Assembly: GCA_037783415.1 (NCBI GenBank)
Contig: JAZGTN010000007.1
Coordinates: 7,027,501 to 7,091,500 of the forward strand
DNA from: Leptasterias polaris
Taxonomy: Eukaryota > Echinodermata > Asteroidea > Forcipulatida > Asteriidae
Direction: 5' to 3'
Length of the DNA: 64,000 nucleotides
The position numbers and the translations under genes were made by a program. Below are positions 12,401 to 27,400 of the stretch, one piece after another (within the stretch, counting starts at the first letter, position 1; each line of letters starts with the position of its first letter). The notes under the pieces are model-generated. The model was not told where the DNA came from, searched no databases, and worked only from the letters and a program-made list of their open reading frames with translations.

Positions 12401-15400
12401 AGGCATGGGCATCATCCACTAGGAGCCTTGCTGGTAGAGCAGAATACACTACCTTCGCAACTTTTTACAAAGCAACAATTAAGTGCCTTGCTCAAGGGAA
12501 CAATTGTAATGACCGGATTCAAACCCACACTCTGCTGCTGAAAACACCATGGCTTGGGTCCAGTGAACTAGACCGCTCTCCCACAACACGCCACAAATGA
12601 CATGAAAAAGCCGAGTTTAACGAGTGTTTATATTCTGCGACGATTCAAAAAAGAAAATCATTTTAAATTACTTAACAGATAGACCCTTGCCATTTGAAAA
12701 TATTTCACAATAAACATAAAATAAATACCAAAACTCGTCCATATCTACTCCGCAAAAAACACACCTCAAAACAACTTGGTCGACTCCAAGTAAGCATCAA
12801 ACTTGTCCGGCCGAGGTCAACGACAACACTATCAACAAACAACCCAACAAACAACCAAACAACCAACCAACCAACCCACCAACCAACCACCAACCAACCA
12901 ACCAACCCACCAACCCACCAACCAACCAACCAACCAACCAACCAACCAACCAACCAAACAGACAAACAGAAAAGAAGAAAAAAAGAAAAACAAAACCAAC
13001 AACCCAACAAACAAACAAACAAGCACCCCAACAAACACACAAACAAACAACCAAAGAGAATCTTACCAATTGTCTCTAGAGTAATTAGAAAACCTCCTCT
13101 GGCTATGATTACATCACTGAAGAAATGCATGGAAATGAATCGGCTAGGGTAAAGAATGGTTGATATCTTCGTAGTGCCGGTGAGATGCACGGTTGGTGAC
13201 CCGTGTTCACTGTGATTCGTTTTCCACACTTGGAGATAGTCGTAGTTCACCTCCAAGTTGAAGTCTTGAATCTCCAGTTTGATGGCAACGTCTTTGTCGT
13301 CTGCGTTGATTTCCCATGTGCAAGCTGTAGCCAGTGGGTAGGGGCTGGGGTACCTGGGCGACGTGATATTTTGTGGGTCTACTCCGAGGTGAATTTTAGT
13401 CTCGCCACAAAAATCTACAAAAAAGGGGTTTTGAAAAGGAGTTAGGAGTTTAAGAGGGGAGTAAGAGGAAGGCGTCAGTCATACAGAGTTGTCCGAGACG
13501 GTGACAGCAGACACGGGTAATTATTGGCTATTGCTGAAGTCGTTGCGTCTAGCTATACCTATTAATGTAATAACGACGGATTGTCAACCATCTGCCAATT
13601 ATTGTGCTGTTTAGATGATCTTCCCCACAAACAGATTTTGGCAAAACTCCCACAAGGGGGATAAAAACGCAAACCTAGCGACAGACAGTGTCTTGCATAC
13701 AAACATTTGTTTAAAGACGCAGGCTCGTCATTGAGCAAACGACCAAAAGAGTCGTGCCATGAAATGTCAACTTTGAACCCTAAACAACCGGCCGCCTGGC
13801 CTGCCCTGCTTTTACAAATCTGGAAAAGCAGAAGTTATACAGGCACTTGACTATGGGTTCTAAAATAGACACTTGAAGACGTACTTGAACAAAAACGGCG
13901 ACAAGTGATCTTTGCTGAAACTAGTTTAAAATGTTTTCAATCCTTTTGAATTCCTTCTCTGGTGCTTTTCAGAAAGATTTGATACCTCATCACTCATGTT
14001 ACGTCATTTTGTGGGAGCTCCGTTTTGTAAGGCCACATTGTTCCAGCGTGGAGGTATAACAAAGCAAACTCAAACACATGACGTAAACAAGTATTTTCAT
14101 TTTGTGTACGCCGCAAACGGCAGAAGTGTTTTTAGTTTTTCAAAACCTTCAGGTAGATCGACAATTGCGAAAAATTCGGAAGTGCAAAAAAACATTAACA
14201 TTACATTTAAATGACAAACAAAAACATTATAAACAAGTTAAAATAGCATTCTCGTCAAAAAAAAAAAAAAAAAAAAAAAACGCTAAAGTACCTGTTTAAA
14301 AGGGTTTGTGTCGTCGAAGCAGGCCTCTAACTGTGGTTGTGTATTGAATTATGAACTGTCAACCGGTTCCTGTCAACCGGTTCCGGTTATAATACGTAAA
14401 GGGGGGGGGGGGCAAAGGTGTGATGTAACCGGGTAAAAGTTCATAATTCCATGCCACAGACTTGCTCTGATAATGAAGGTGTCCTATGGTAATCTTTTCC
14501 CCTAAGATGCTGTTTTTCATTGGAAATTAACACAGGCTAAAGGATGTTGATTCCAAAGGGGGCACTATAAGAAGAAGTTTGGACACAGTTCGCCGTATGT
14601 GGGACAGAATCTCTTAACCATAACCCTTTTTATGATTGACGGACACCTCAGAGAATACTGACCAGGGCAGTAGACTTCATCTGTAGCACCGGGGCAGTCT
14701 CCTTCGTTGTTGCACACCCGTGTTTCCGATATACACACTAGATGAGTCGTGCCATTACACGGGACCTCAAGCTCACCACACGATGCTTAGATAAAAAGGT
14801 GAAAATTTGTATTCAAAAAAATAAAAATAAAAATAAAAAATTGTGACCAGCGACCCTAGCAGATTGAAATTCATCAATTCCCCTCCTTTGTATATACCAC
14901 TGAGATACATTTCTTCGACAGGCCCTTTTCGAAACCGCGGCTTGGGCTTCAGCTCCGCCTGTTCGAGGCCTGTACCGAAAGTGTACACGATCCAAATTTA
15001 CTGACAGAGCGAAAGCAGGAGCCTGTAAGGCCGAGCTGTGGTTTCGAAAAGAGCTAAAGCATACTGTAAAACCTTATCATGAGGCGGCCATCTTGATTTT
15101 CTCCGATTCAAATAAAGTTAGCCAAACCGTGGCTGGAAGGGCAAATAGTCTGGTTTCTTTGTACAATATGATCATTAGCACCAGTTAGCGTTATTGGATA
15201 CATTGAACACGTCCAAGATGGTGGCCTTATGATAATAAAGGTCTATACTTACCTTTTTGCATTTGCATGAGCCTAAGTGAGAAACCGTAACCGTTAAAAA
15301 TGTAATCGGTCACTAAAATGAGCTTTACGTATTGGGTGTACAACGATATCCGCTGGCAGTGACTATTTCCTGTTAATTTGACAACCATTGACGAATTGTT

Positions 15401-18400
15401 CACCACTAACAAATAGTCATAGTCTCTCTCCGTGGAGAAGGATAGGAACACGACGACGACCTCGTAGCCTGGCGCCCCGTGAACGAACCACTCGCAGTGT
15501 GTATTGCTTGGGTAGTAGCCTGGGTGTAAGGGTGAAGTTAGAGTCTGGGAACTCGATGATACGTCAATGTAGTTATCTCCACACGGGGCTGGTGGATAAT
15601 AAAACATAATATTAATCTAACCAATGCTAACTTAACGGGACACAGCCTTCAGATTTGGCGGTTTGGGCTATAAAAAATCGTCTGTTATGAAAATAATTTG
15701 GCTGGGAAGATGTTTTAGAAGAATTTAATAATTCACACAAATATCCACGAAATTGTGTGGTTTTCGTTTTACTTCGTTAACTAACACGGTCTGTTATTTT
15801 GTTGAGTCGAAAATTGTGTTCTACAAAGAAGTGGACCGTGTAAGTTCACGAAGTAAGAAAAAAAAATGGATATGTGTGTGAATCATTATATTCTACTTTG
15901 AAATCACCTTTCCAAGGCGACGTGTCCGTTTATTTAACTACAACCCCAACACAGACTCCAATGTGACTTTTATTTGGTATATTCGCCCCTCACTCCGGCT
16001 TTCCCCGTTTCATTTTACTTTTTGTAGAACAATCAAATATCTGTGATTCAACAACAAAAAGTGTGAATACAAATCCACGTTTCTCTTTGGTTGATTATCC
16101 GCATTTCTATTTGATTGATAATCCGCATTTCTATTTGGTTGATAATCCGCATTTCTATTTGGTTGATAATCCGCATTTCTATTTGGTTGATAATCCGCAT
16201 TTATATTTGGTTGATAATCCGCATTTCTATTTTTTTGTTTTAAGTTTGAAGTTTGAAAAAAAAAAATATATACAAGAAATGTAGCTGTTGCAAATGGTTA
16301 CCAAGACATTATATGTTGTTAGTAATGCAAAACTAAACATTATAGTTAAACAAATACATAAATGAATAAATTGTTAATGGCTCAAATTTTTGATCCTAGC
16401 ATATTTGTCTGGTGGCCTTTGAGAAACACCCTGCTACGATCGCCTTAAAGCCGACAATTGACGACGCCTGACGACAACTGCCGAAAACAAATTCTAAAAA
16501 TGCACTTCAAAACAACGTCTGAAAATAACTTAAACCGTTAAATATTTGTAAAAGAGTCCTATGTATCCAAATCACATTCGATCTGTCGAAAAATGTGTCT
16601 GTTTAATTGTCAAAAAGGTTGTTTTTACCACAAATTAGTAAAAAACTAGCAGTGTCCTTCAAGATGTATCTGGACAGTACTTGGACGATACCATCTCATA
16701 TAGATATAGGGCAAAAATGCAAGGTCATCAACTGCTAGTTTCACAATGTACAACGACGTAATTGAAGAAATCGGTTGAGGTATAGGTCGAAAGTCCACAT
16801 TCGGAAGCGCAGCAACACCTCTACGTTTTGTTTTCCGTGTAACTACGGTAAACAATGATAATTAAAAAGAAAGAAGAACAAATATAAACCTTACCGCATT
16901 TCCCTTCATCGGAACTGTCCGGACACTGCGCTTCTCCGTCACACAGCAACGCCGGATCCAAACAACCGTTACCACGGGTACATTTGAATTGATTTCCATC
17001 GCAAGGTGCTGAAAGGGGGAACAAGTGTTTGTATAGCGGGAAATTAATATCCATAAAATTCGGATGTTTATGCTTGAACTGCTTTGTCATGTCATTATTA
17101 AAGTTAACAGTTTGAGGTTTAACACTAATGATAGTGTACATTTGTAGTGCGCCATGTCTGTCATAAATGACACTCTTGTGCTCGATTTTACGAGATTAAT
17201 TAATTCTAGGATGTGTATCAATTTGTATTGGTAAGCAATGTGTGGTGTCACAATACAAATCACTATTGATGGCCATCATAGAAGTGCATGTTTGGTTTGG
17301 GTGACAGATGAATTTACCCAAAGCAAATACTACCCTAGTAAATGTGTCCAGTGTTGTCTCAAAATGGCTTATAGACCTTTCTTTTGCAACGTCACAGCAC
17401 GAGTTTTTGCCAACCCAGGTTGGAAAAGTATGGAAAGCCATAACTGCAAATCAAAAACGTTTCTCATACTGTGTATTCCTATAGATTGGGGATTATTTTT
17501 ACTGCATGGACATAACGGCTCCTGATTTTCGGCGATATCTCAAAAACGTGAACACCATTTGAAATGAAATTTTCACAGGTTAGTTATATTTTGTATATCT
17601 ACATGTATATTGGATTAAAACAGTCGAACGGTGCCCAAAACCAAAGGTATACTTTGCCTTTAAATGTCCATGTCGGACAAAATGGTCTGCAACAAAAGAA
17701 GAGAGTACAAACGATCTCAAACTTACCGCATCCAAACTCGTCGTCGAATTCTGGGCAGTCAACATGGCCGTCGCAGAGTCTATCTCTGTGAATACACGAT
17801 AACCCAGATGCGCATGCGTAATGACTGTCAGTGCAATCTAGGACAAAAACAAAATAATAATTTGCTATATTTAAAGAAAGTATTACTGTTTATTTGTTAA
17901 ACGTCCACAACTGGCCGATTTCGAACCGCCGCTTAAAGGGACACATGATCGCCTTCATTATCTTTCAAAATGTGCCTATTTGAAATAGCCCTTTATCCTT
18001 TTTCAAGAGTTATCATGCACAAAACACATATAATATTATACAAATAAATAAATAAATATATAAATAAATTATAATATTGAAAAATATTTGTTTTTACCCT
18101 ACACGATGTATGTTAAGTACTGTATACTCAGTACTTTCCCGAGTTCTGTGAAAAAAAAACACAGGCAAAATCACTCGGGTGGGATTCGAACCCACGACCT
18201 TTGCATTGCTAGAGCAGGTGTCTTACCACTAGACCACCGAGCTAGCCCGATGGCTAGAGGCAGTTCGAATCCTCGGCAGCGGGTACCGCACAATAAAAAC
18301 AAATATTCATTATCCCCGATGCAAAAATTAACATCTATTAATATTGAAAATTGGTAAAGTTAAAAGTCCAAAGTACTAAAAGTTATTGACTACGCACTGT

Positions 18401-21400
18401 CGGGAGCCTGTTGCGTAATACTCAGCTCAATGGATGGTACTCCTCTTGAAGGTTGGGTTGGATTGTTATCTACATCGATGATTATCCATATCGAAGGGCC
18501 ATCGAATGTCAAGACCCGTGGGTAGGCTTCGTTGCGGGTCAGCCTCCGGACAACGCTGCTCTCGTTGTACGGGACACTCCCGGTGCCTAGGGTGAGGCTT
18601 GCTAGGTAGATTTTTGAGATCGGTTGTGTCCCATGTATGCGAACGATTCTCAGTTGAAGGATGTCAACTCTGATGCGGGGAAACTGACCGCTTGAGGTGG
18701 AGACTAGCCAGATGCAGTCAACCGTGACGCTAACCGGTTGAGCAATTCGAGCTGGTTGACTGCCCAGTTCAATATACGGGTCACCGCATCTTCCTGAAGT
18801 AGATAAGTTTTGGAGTCAACAGTTGAAAGGTCACACTGTCCTCGGATTGGGTGCTATGGGCTATATAAAGTGTTTGTTATGAAATGACAATGGTTGGAAA
18901 ACACGGTCCGTAACTTTGTGGAGTCCAAAATTTGGTTCTTCAAAATGGTGGATCGTTTTAGTTAGTTCACGATGCTAAAAGAAAACCACATAATTCGAAG
19001 GATTGTGCGAATCATTAGGCCTATATTCTGCTTTTAAAACACCTTTCAAACCTCATTCATTTCATATAAACAAACTACCTTTTACAGCCAAAAGCGCAAA
19101 ATCCAAAAGCATTGTGCCATTTAAATACAATATGTGTATTTTTGAATTGCAACTGTGTTTGATACCCTTCAAGTGCAATTTTTTTCAAATCCAAAAAGGT
19201 TTGATAACGTAACGTTATTTTGCAGAGAAGTTTTAGGTCATTCCTGGTTTTCGAAGATAATCGGTCAAAACGGCATTGGACTTAACCTCATGATCAGCGC
19301 AAAAATGTCTGTTCTACAATGTGCGCGCATATAAATTTGCTTTGATGCCCGAAAAAATCGTGTTTCAAATTTCGTTCTAAAAGAGTATTAAATAGAATGA
19401 TATTTTTACAACATTGTAAAGTCAGGTTAAAGATTTGTTATTTCCACCAACTTTCATGAAGACTCTATCTTTTGGGAAAATTAGAGTATCGCAAAACTGA
19501 ATTTGACCTTGTAGCTCCCCTCCTTGAAAAAACACTGTAGAACAAAGGTTCTAATTGGACAATAGATAGGTTGCAGTATGACGTAAGTCGGCCATCTTTA
19601 CGGGCAATTTGGAACACACGGTCATGCGTTACGCGTGAGAACGGCGTGCAGCACCCACACATTTCACCAAACTCATTGCATGATTGGTTAGTGAATGACG
19701 CGGCTGCGTTCATAATTTGGGCGCTTGACGCGCCTGCAAGCCAAAATGCGATTTGCCCGTAAAGATGGCGTCTACTGGGAACTATCTATATTGAACTCAC
19801 CGCAATCCAACTCGTCAGTAAATCCTGGGCATTGACCTGTACCGTCACACACCAAGTTGGAACTGATGCAGCTCTGATCCGCAGGGCACATGTAGCTATC
19901 GGTAGCAGAGCAACTATCTCCTGGAATGAAAATTATATGGATACGTTTTTTAAAGTGAAACTTAAACAATCTGATGAGGTTTGTCAATACACCATGTACA
20001 CAAGCAGAAGGTGGGAATGAGATGTAGTGATGTATATGGAAACACCATGTACATCAGTAAGATTTAAAGCTGTGCACGGTTGAGTACGATCAGGTGGGGA
20101 ATGCGGGGACACCAAGTACATGATTAGGATTTGGAACTTTGCATTGTGGAAATACAACGTGGTGAGGTTTGTTAAGACACCATGTGAATGATCGGGTTTG
20201 GAACTTTGTATGGTGGAAATACAATGTGGTGAGGTTTGTGGAAATACCATGTACATGAGTAGGATTTGGACTTTTGCATGGTGGGAACTCACTCTAGTGA
20301 GGTTTGATGAAACACCATGTACATGAGTAGGATTTGGAACTTTGCATGGTGGGAACTCACTCTAGTGAGGTTTGTTGAAACACCATGTACATGAGTAGGA
20401 TTTGGAACTTTACATGGTGGGAATACAGTCTAGTAAGGTTTGTTAAGACACCAGGTACATGAGTAGGATTTGAAACTTCCCACGGTGGGTATGAGATCTA
20501 GTGATGTATATGGAAACACCATGTACATAAGTCAGATTTAAAACTTTACACGGTTGAGTACGATCAGGTGGGGTTTGCGGGGACACCAAGTACATGCGTA
20601 GGATTTGGAACTTTGCATGATGGGATTACAATCTTGTAAGGTTTGCAGTAACACCAAGTACATGAGTAGGATTTGGAACTTTGCATGGTAGAAATACAAT
20701 CAAGGTTTGCGGTAACACCATGTACATGGGTAGGATTTGGAACTATGTATGGTGGAGATACAATGTTGTGAGGTTTACGAAGACACTCGAGTAGACTTTG
20801 AAACTTTGCACGGTGGAAACACAATCTAGTAAGGTTTGCTGTAACACCATGTATGCCTCCATGAGTTATAGAAATTGAATCTTTGCATGATGAAGATACA
20901 ATATTTGCATTTATTTCATATACCACAAGTATTTTTGATTTGGTTAGAAGTTTGCAACGGCAAGTTTTTGTTTAATTAAGTTGAACAAACAAAATGGATA
21001 CAGGATGGTTCTTACCACACCCATATTCATCTTCTAGAACCGGGCAGTCTTGGATGCCGTCACATACTGAGGTTTCATTTACGCATTTCTGATTCTGGCA
21101 CTGAAACTCAGTCGCATTACAAACTAAGAAAGGAAGCAATATAAACAAATAGCAAAAATATATAATTATGATTATGAGATTCCGATTACTTTTTGTTGTT
21201 TTAAACATTACATATGATAAAGTAACTGGAGGCAACCCATAATAAGGGCATTGTAAAAAATAATCTAGATAAACTTGCTCGAAGAAGTCAGTATAGGCCT
21301 ACTCCCAATATACTTGTTTGCAATTTTTGTAAACAATGTCCAAATATTTATCCAAAGCTTAAAGGGGGAAAAACTACAAATTTAAAGAAATATTGATAGA

Positions 21401-24400
21401 TAAAATGGGGGCGGGGAGACTCACTGACAAAAATATAGGTTACTAAAAACATCCGTGGACAATTATAAAAGTAATGGCACCGCATGGGTCAAAAGAAATG
21501 ATGACAAACTGTATTTTGAGTACCTTTCTCCATGTAGGCAGTCACGCTAATCTTAAAATAGATTCCCTTGATAGCATCTGCGTAAATCTTGATAGCGCTG
21601 GCATTACTGTACAGGATATCGAAAGTATTTCTCCTAAAAACGACCAGTCTCTCGTCATGAGCGCCCTCAGCGGTGGATTTTATGTAGATGTCAGGCCCGT
21701 ACTTTGCTGTGGCTACCATGTTAATCTCAATTATGTTGTGTTCAGGAGCAGTGACGTTCCAGATGCAGTCGGTAATGGGCAAATTCAGTCCTGGACTATC
21801 CACGTTGAACGGGAAATGAAGAGTGACTGGGATCTCAGTGGTTAAGTTCACATTGGTAGGACCACATAAATCTGTAAAACAAGTGATTATACTTAAAGAC
21901 CTACTTGAAAGAAAACGGCAATTAGTGATTTTTGCTGAAATTCATTTCAAATGTTTTCAATCAATGGGGAAATACAGTTCACATGTTATTAAACAAAATT
22001 ACCCTTCTCCGTTGCTTTTCAGAAAGATTTTCAAAAGCCCTGTTACGTCATCAATCGTTTTACGTCATAATTATGATAAACAAACACATTATCAGTAAGT
22101 TTAAAATAGCATTCCTGTAAAACAAAACTTCGCTGAAGTAGCTGTTTAAACTATTTCGGAAATAATCGCCAAGTTAAAGTATGCCGACATTAGCCCCTTG
22201 TACTTCTACACAAGAGTCACAAGTTGTGCCTTTCATTGTTTTTCCTAGAGACAAAGCCCACAGCGAGTGGAAAGTCCCTGTTATCTTAGAATGGACCATG
22301 GGAGGGGGACATGTTCCATGGTTGTGGTGTTTTGAATGGGCTGAGGAAAAAACCTTTACCATACCCAGCGTACAAAATCTGCCAAATGGCCTAGCGTGAG
22401 TGTCAACAGCCCGCACACATCCAACCCTCTGATATATTGGAACCGTCCAATCCATTTGATGTTGTACCCGGCGGTGCCGTTGATGATGCGGCAGAACGCA
22501 GAGCTTTGATATATTTTTTTAAGGGGGCGCTTTGGATTTATGCTTAAAGAAATCTTATGCAGTCAAACTTTTAAGAAAAATTGAAGTATTGTGTTGGGCT
22601 CGAATTTAACACTGTTTAAGCCAATTTCATTGAGCTATTTCAGCAGTACCATTGATAAACAACTCTCTGCCTTCCAAGTTAATGAGCAGTAGCGGATGGT
22701 ACACGTGAAAAGGTGTTTTCGGGTGTAAGCATAATTCCAATGTGCTTAACTACTTTTTTGGTTTAATTAAGAAGCTTTATGAATTGAGCACTGCATTGCA
22801 CAAAATCAAATATCATTTTTAATATATATATAAAAATATTTATTATTTAATGCAGGGAATTTAAAAAAAAATAAAAATAAATAATCATCATTTTTAAAGA
22901 CTTGATTTTTTTTGATTTTTTTTTCAAAATGTTGTTCACAAGACGTACCGCAATCAACTTGGTCCGAGAAGTCGTCACAATCCACTCGTCCGTCACAGAT
23001 TGCAGAAGACGGCAGGCAGGCAGGAGGTTTATTGCATAACTCAGATGTCCCCGAATTACAAAGACCTGAAATTAATTTTACAAACCACTAAAAAATAATA
23101 TGCCAAACCTGACCAAAATTAGTGTGCATCTTAATCGTTGCAGAAATGTTTAATATATTATTTGCAAAGGGGATAAAGAAAACTATAAAGATTTATCCAT
23201 GAATCGATGTGTGTAAAGCACTGTATTCTCAGTAATTTCCCGAGTCCTGTATAAAAAAAACACGTGATTCGAAACCAGGACCTTTGCCATTCTAGAGCAG
23301 ATGTCCTACCACTAAAGCAAATGTTTCGTGTTTTTGTTTATTATAACGACCATAAAATGTGGCAGTCAGATTCGACATTAACAAACAATAGCACAAAAAG
23401 TAAATCAGTTTATAACTGTAAGTTGCTGTTCCGATGTGTCCGGCTTTCATGATGTAGTTTGTCATACTGTAAAAGCAGTGATAATTTCAATTGATCAAGA
23501 AAAACAATTTCCAGGCAGAATGTGGTTAAATATCAGATATGTTTTTCTCTGTCAACAATAACATTTTGCTATCTTGTTTTGTGTGTTTTAACATAGGCTC
23601 GAGCTATTTACCTGGTCCTGCCTTCTGTGTGAACTCCAACGAAACTACCATACAGTCATTGAATTTAGGGTAAGACGTGTTTACAGACATCCGAACCCAG
23701 GCTAGGTTGCTTGCTACAAAGTACTCCCTGCCGTCATCGCAACCGTCTCCGTACTTGAAGTTAAGCTCGAAGCGTTCGCTGCTTGAGTTCGTGTACTCAA
23801 CACCGTCTCCCACAACGAACGAGTACGACAAGTAGACATTCCTAATGATCTCGGGAAACCGGACGTAGATCGCGGACCCCGGATCGCTGGTAATCGTCCA
23901 CACACAGTCGGTCGTAGTCAAGATGCACGTGTTGTCGGAGGGCGGTGTCCTGACGAAGTGTTTCGGCACCGCGTTCGAGAGGGAAATACTGCTGTTCTTG
24001 CACCGATGAAGATTGCTAGGCCCTGTGATACACAGATCAAAACCACAAACAAATCTCAATAACGGGAATGTATACGTTTAGTAATCACTCTTAATGTTAA
24101 TGTCAATTATAAACGTCTTAGTTAGAAGCCCACAGCAGCTTTCGATAGTATAAAGCATTTGGAGAAACAATTCTCTTCGACAAAATGTGGATATGTAAAA
24201 AGATGTCAGTTTTTATGACCCCAAATTTGCAATACTCGTATAGTAGAACACGAGTTCTCTAAAATTTGTGATTTTGAGCCATGTATTGCAAAACTCCAGG
24301 TTGTTATAAATAATTGTTTTTAAACAATTTTACCTTTAAACCTGTTTTCTAACTTTCCAGAGTCCTAATTCGTATAATGTATTGTTTCCCTCCTCATACA

Positions 24401-27400
24401 CGCCCCCCTCTCTCTTTCCAAGCACCCGATTCGACTACACACCGCTGTTAATAAGCAAGGCTTGAGGGGGGGGGGGGGGGGAGATGCCATACTATAAGCG
24501 TGCCCGAAATATATTATCGTATTACATAATACGCCAGGCACACTTAGAAGCGAGGCCGGCGTCGTGCGGTAGAGAATCAGTCACACCATTAACTTACCAA
24601 TAATCATTGATCAGCAGAATCTCTACCTAAGCACCTGAATACAAAGTGGATGTGTTCAATGTGATTCATCCATTGATGATTCGGAGACATTTTGGGGCGA
24701 AAACGTCCGCAACCAGAACTTTGCAGAAGAAGTCATTATTTCATGAGGCGGCCATGATGGAAAGCGCCACCAACCGATCCACGGAGAGAACGTAAACATT
24801 GCATATTATGACATGCCTCGCTAACAATCGTGGCGGGTGATATTATGTAAGATGATAATATATTTCGGGCACGCTTATGGTATGGCATCTCCCCCCTCAA
24901 GCCTTGCTTATTAACAGCGGTGGGTAGTCGGATCGGGTGTTCCAAGACATGCATTGGCCAATTGCATCTTTAGTTGGTATTTCAATTCATTATTACTGGT
25001 GGAGTTTTAACTATTACTGTAACTGCTTATTTTTCTATCTCTAAATGATTTAATGAGCAGTATTTGTATGTGTGCACAATTAGGAAATGTTCATGCTGGC
25101 ATGACAATACACCGATCCATTAAGACCCGCCCATTTCTCATTGACCAATCACAGCCGCGAAATCTGATCACCATTTGAGCCGTTTGGTGATCTTTGCTCT
25201 AATAGTGATCAGGTTTCGTGGCTGTGATTGGTCAACTCGTAAGGAGGCGGGGCTTAATGGATTGGTCTATTGAATTGAATTGGTTTGATTTAATTGATTT
25301 CAATTGAAATGTTTTACTCACCATTTGTGTTGCAGGAGCTGCTTTCACTGAAACTTGACGAGCAATCGGAAGATTCGCCTTGGGAATCGGTAGAAATGGA
25401 TTCAGCGGTGCTTAGTTGAACATCTAACAGAGGGAAACACAAGGCAGACATAAGGTTATAGGACACAAGGAACTGTATTAATCCCCCAAAAAGACAATTT
25501 AAAATTTTTTGTGCACAAGTTTAAACACACTACAAAAGACAAACTTAGTTAAAAGTTCTACGATTATCTGATCAGAAATCGATCAGTGGCAGTTTCTGAC
25601 TCAAAACTATGAAATCCTTAAACCCAGCAATGCTGACTTGGTGACGGGTCTGGTCCATTTGGAGGTTAAGTTTGAGTGGGTGACAAAAGTTGGTAGATGT
25701 TTCAAAGTAAGGTCATAGATTGGGTGTTGTCAACGTAATACTGATTTAGGTGTACAGCTATCAATAACTATATAATAAAGGTCACCAGTGGATTTTTCCG
25801 CTGAAAATGGTGTCTATCCTTGTTGAAAAAACAGCAACAAATGTCACAGTGTTTTTTCAAAAACATGTTATCAATGAACATTTAGCACTGTGACAGCGGG
25901 TACCAACCGCATCTCTGGCCACAGCACAAACGAACACCACGGGAATAAGAATTTCAAAAACTCACTTTGAGTTTCAGATTGTTTTGAGTCACCATTTTTT
26001 CGACATCCTTTCATTGATTTCTAATCATCGGAGGCACTATGTACACACACAAATTGCAGTTATTGAGCTTTCGGGTAGAAGTTACTAATATTTTCAAGGT
26101 CAATACAAAAGTATGACCTTCCTTTTAATAGCAAGCAGCTTTTTAGTTATAATATCCAGTGTGAAGTATGTTGCGCCCTCTAAGTTATTGGTTCGCAAAC
26201 AATCATTCCGCTGATGTAATGATAGACTGGTCCCCTGTATTTATCCTTGCGGATAAAGACAGGTGCTGGTTTTAACAGGCCCAATGATTTCATTGGATAC
26301 AATGATTTCATAGGATAAACTTGCTGTGGCGTAAGCTTTCCATATCTGTCTTATGATTGGTCTGATGTGATCGGTCGTCCGCATGCAGTGATGCATAACG
26401 TTTAAATCATAATTATAGTGTTGTTGGATGTACATGTACATGTGCGTGTGAATTTACTACAAATCTCCGTGTGAAATGAATGAGAGGTCAAAGGTACATC
26501 GGGCAACATCCGGTTTGGCTGGTATCTGGCGTTATTCGAGAGCCTCGTAGTGTGACGCTTGATGCTCAGTCTAATGTAATGGATACAATTGTGTGTCAAA
26601 CAATGCCCGCAAAATTTCCAGGTATCGTTCAAAACGTCCAGGGCTCAATTTAGCTTGGAGCCAAGATTGGTCCTAACTGCGACTCAATTGTAATTGCTAG
26701 AAAAGTGTTATACAAATCTGTAGGCAATATTGAAGAACGTCGAATCTGTCCACTTTTAGCGAAGTGACAGCGGGTACCAACCCATACGGTTGGTACCCGC
26801 AGCATTCGCGAACGGACACCAACCCTGATAAATCTAAGAAACGATGCACACTAATTTTTTCTCAGATTAAATTGTTTTGGGGAGAAAAATATATATAAAA
26901 ACCATAACTACTTCGACGGGAATCCTTCTTCAAAACAGTATTTATCATGCAGTGCTTCTCAACTAGTAAGTTTTTGGGATAATTAAGTTGTGGAGTAACT
27001 TTCATTATATGACCCTATCTTTATGAGTCAAGTGAAAACTTTCCTAATTCTGTTTTAGTTAATAATTATGAGGATACACACTACATATTCAAAGTACGAT
27101 ATAGATAGTGATGCAGCAAATTCCACATCGAACGATACACCGTGTTAAACAAACATTGCCGTATACACCTTTACAAGGTGGAGTCATTTAATCATTATTG
27201 CATTCAATTAAATTCCCCAGAATGTAATCTATCACCAGGGAAACGTTCAGTGCAAATTGACGACGTGAAACTGTTCCTTCCAAGCTCCGAGGCAATCTGT
27301 TTTTCTAAAATTTTGGTTTCTAAACGTAGAGGTCACAGGCAGCCGATCAGTCAACGACAGCAGCTGCACTCTTTTTAATTAACAGCATATTTGCGTTTCA

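Noticed and set aside
12694..13256. Long open frames on both strands rich in Asn-Pro-Thr-Gln or Trp-Leu-Val-Gly
   Set aside because: They are translations of the CCAA microsatellite. Only the right end, 13067-13414 on the minus strand, is a real (CUB) exon.
16063..16284. Open frame with repeated YLVDNPHF units
   Set aside because: Product of a 24-bp tandem repeat in an intron; no splice context or start.
18180..18250. Possible tRNA-Glu gene
   Set aside because: Acceptor and anticodon stems are imperfect and a degraded copy with the same body exists at 23228.
20564..20926. 120-codon minus-strand frame with repeated HVHGV-like units
   Set aside because: Derived from the 68-bp minisatellite.
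21474..21845. 123-codon plus-strand frame
   Set aside because: Antisense shadow of the CUB 2 exon.
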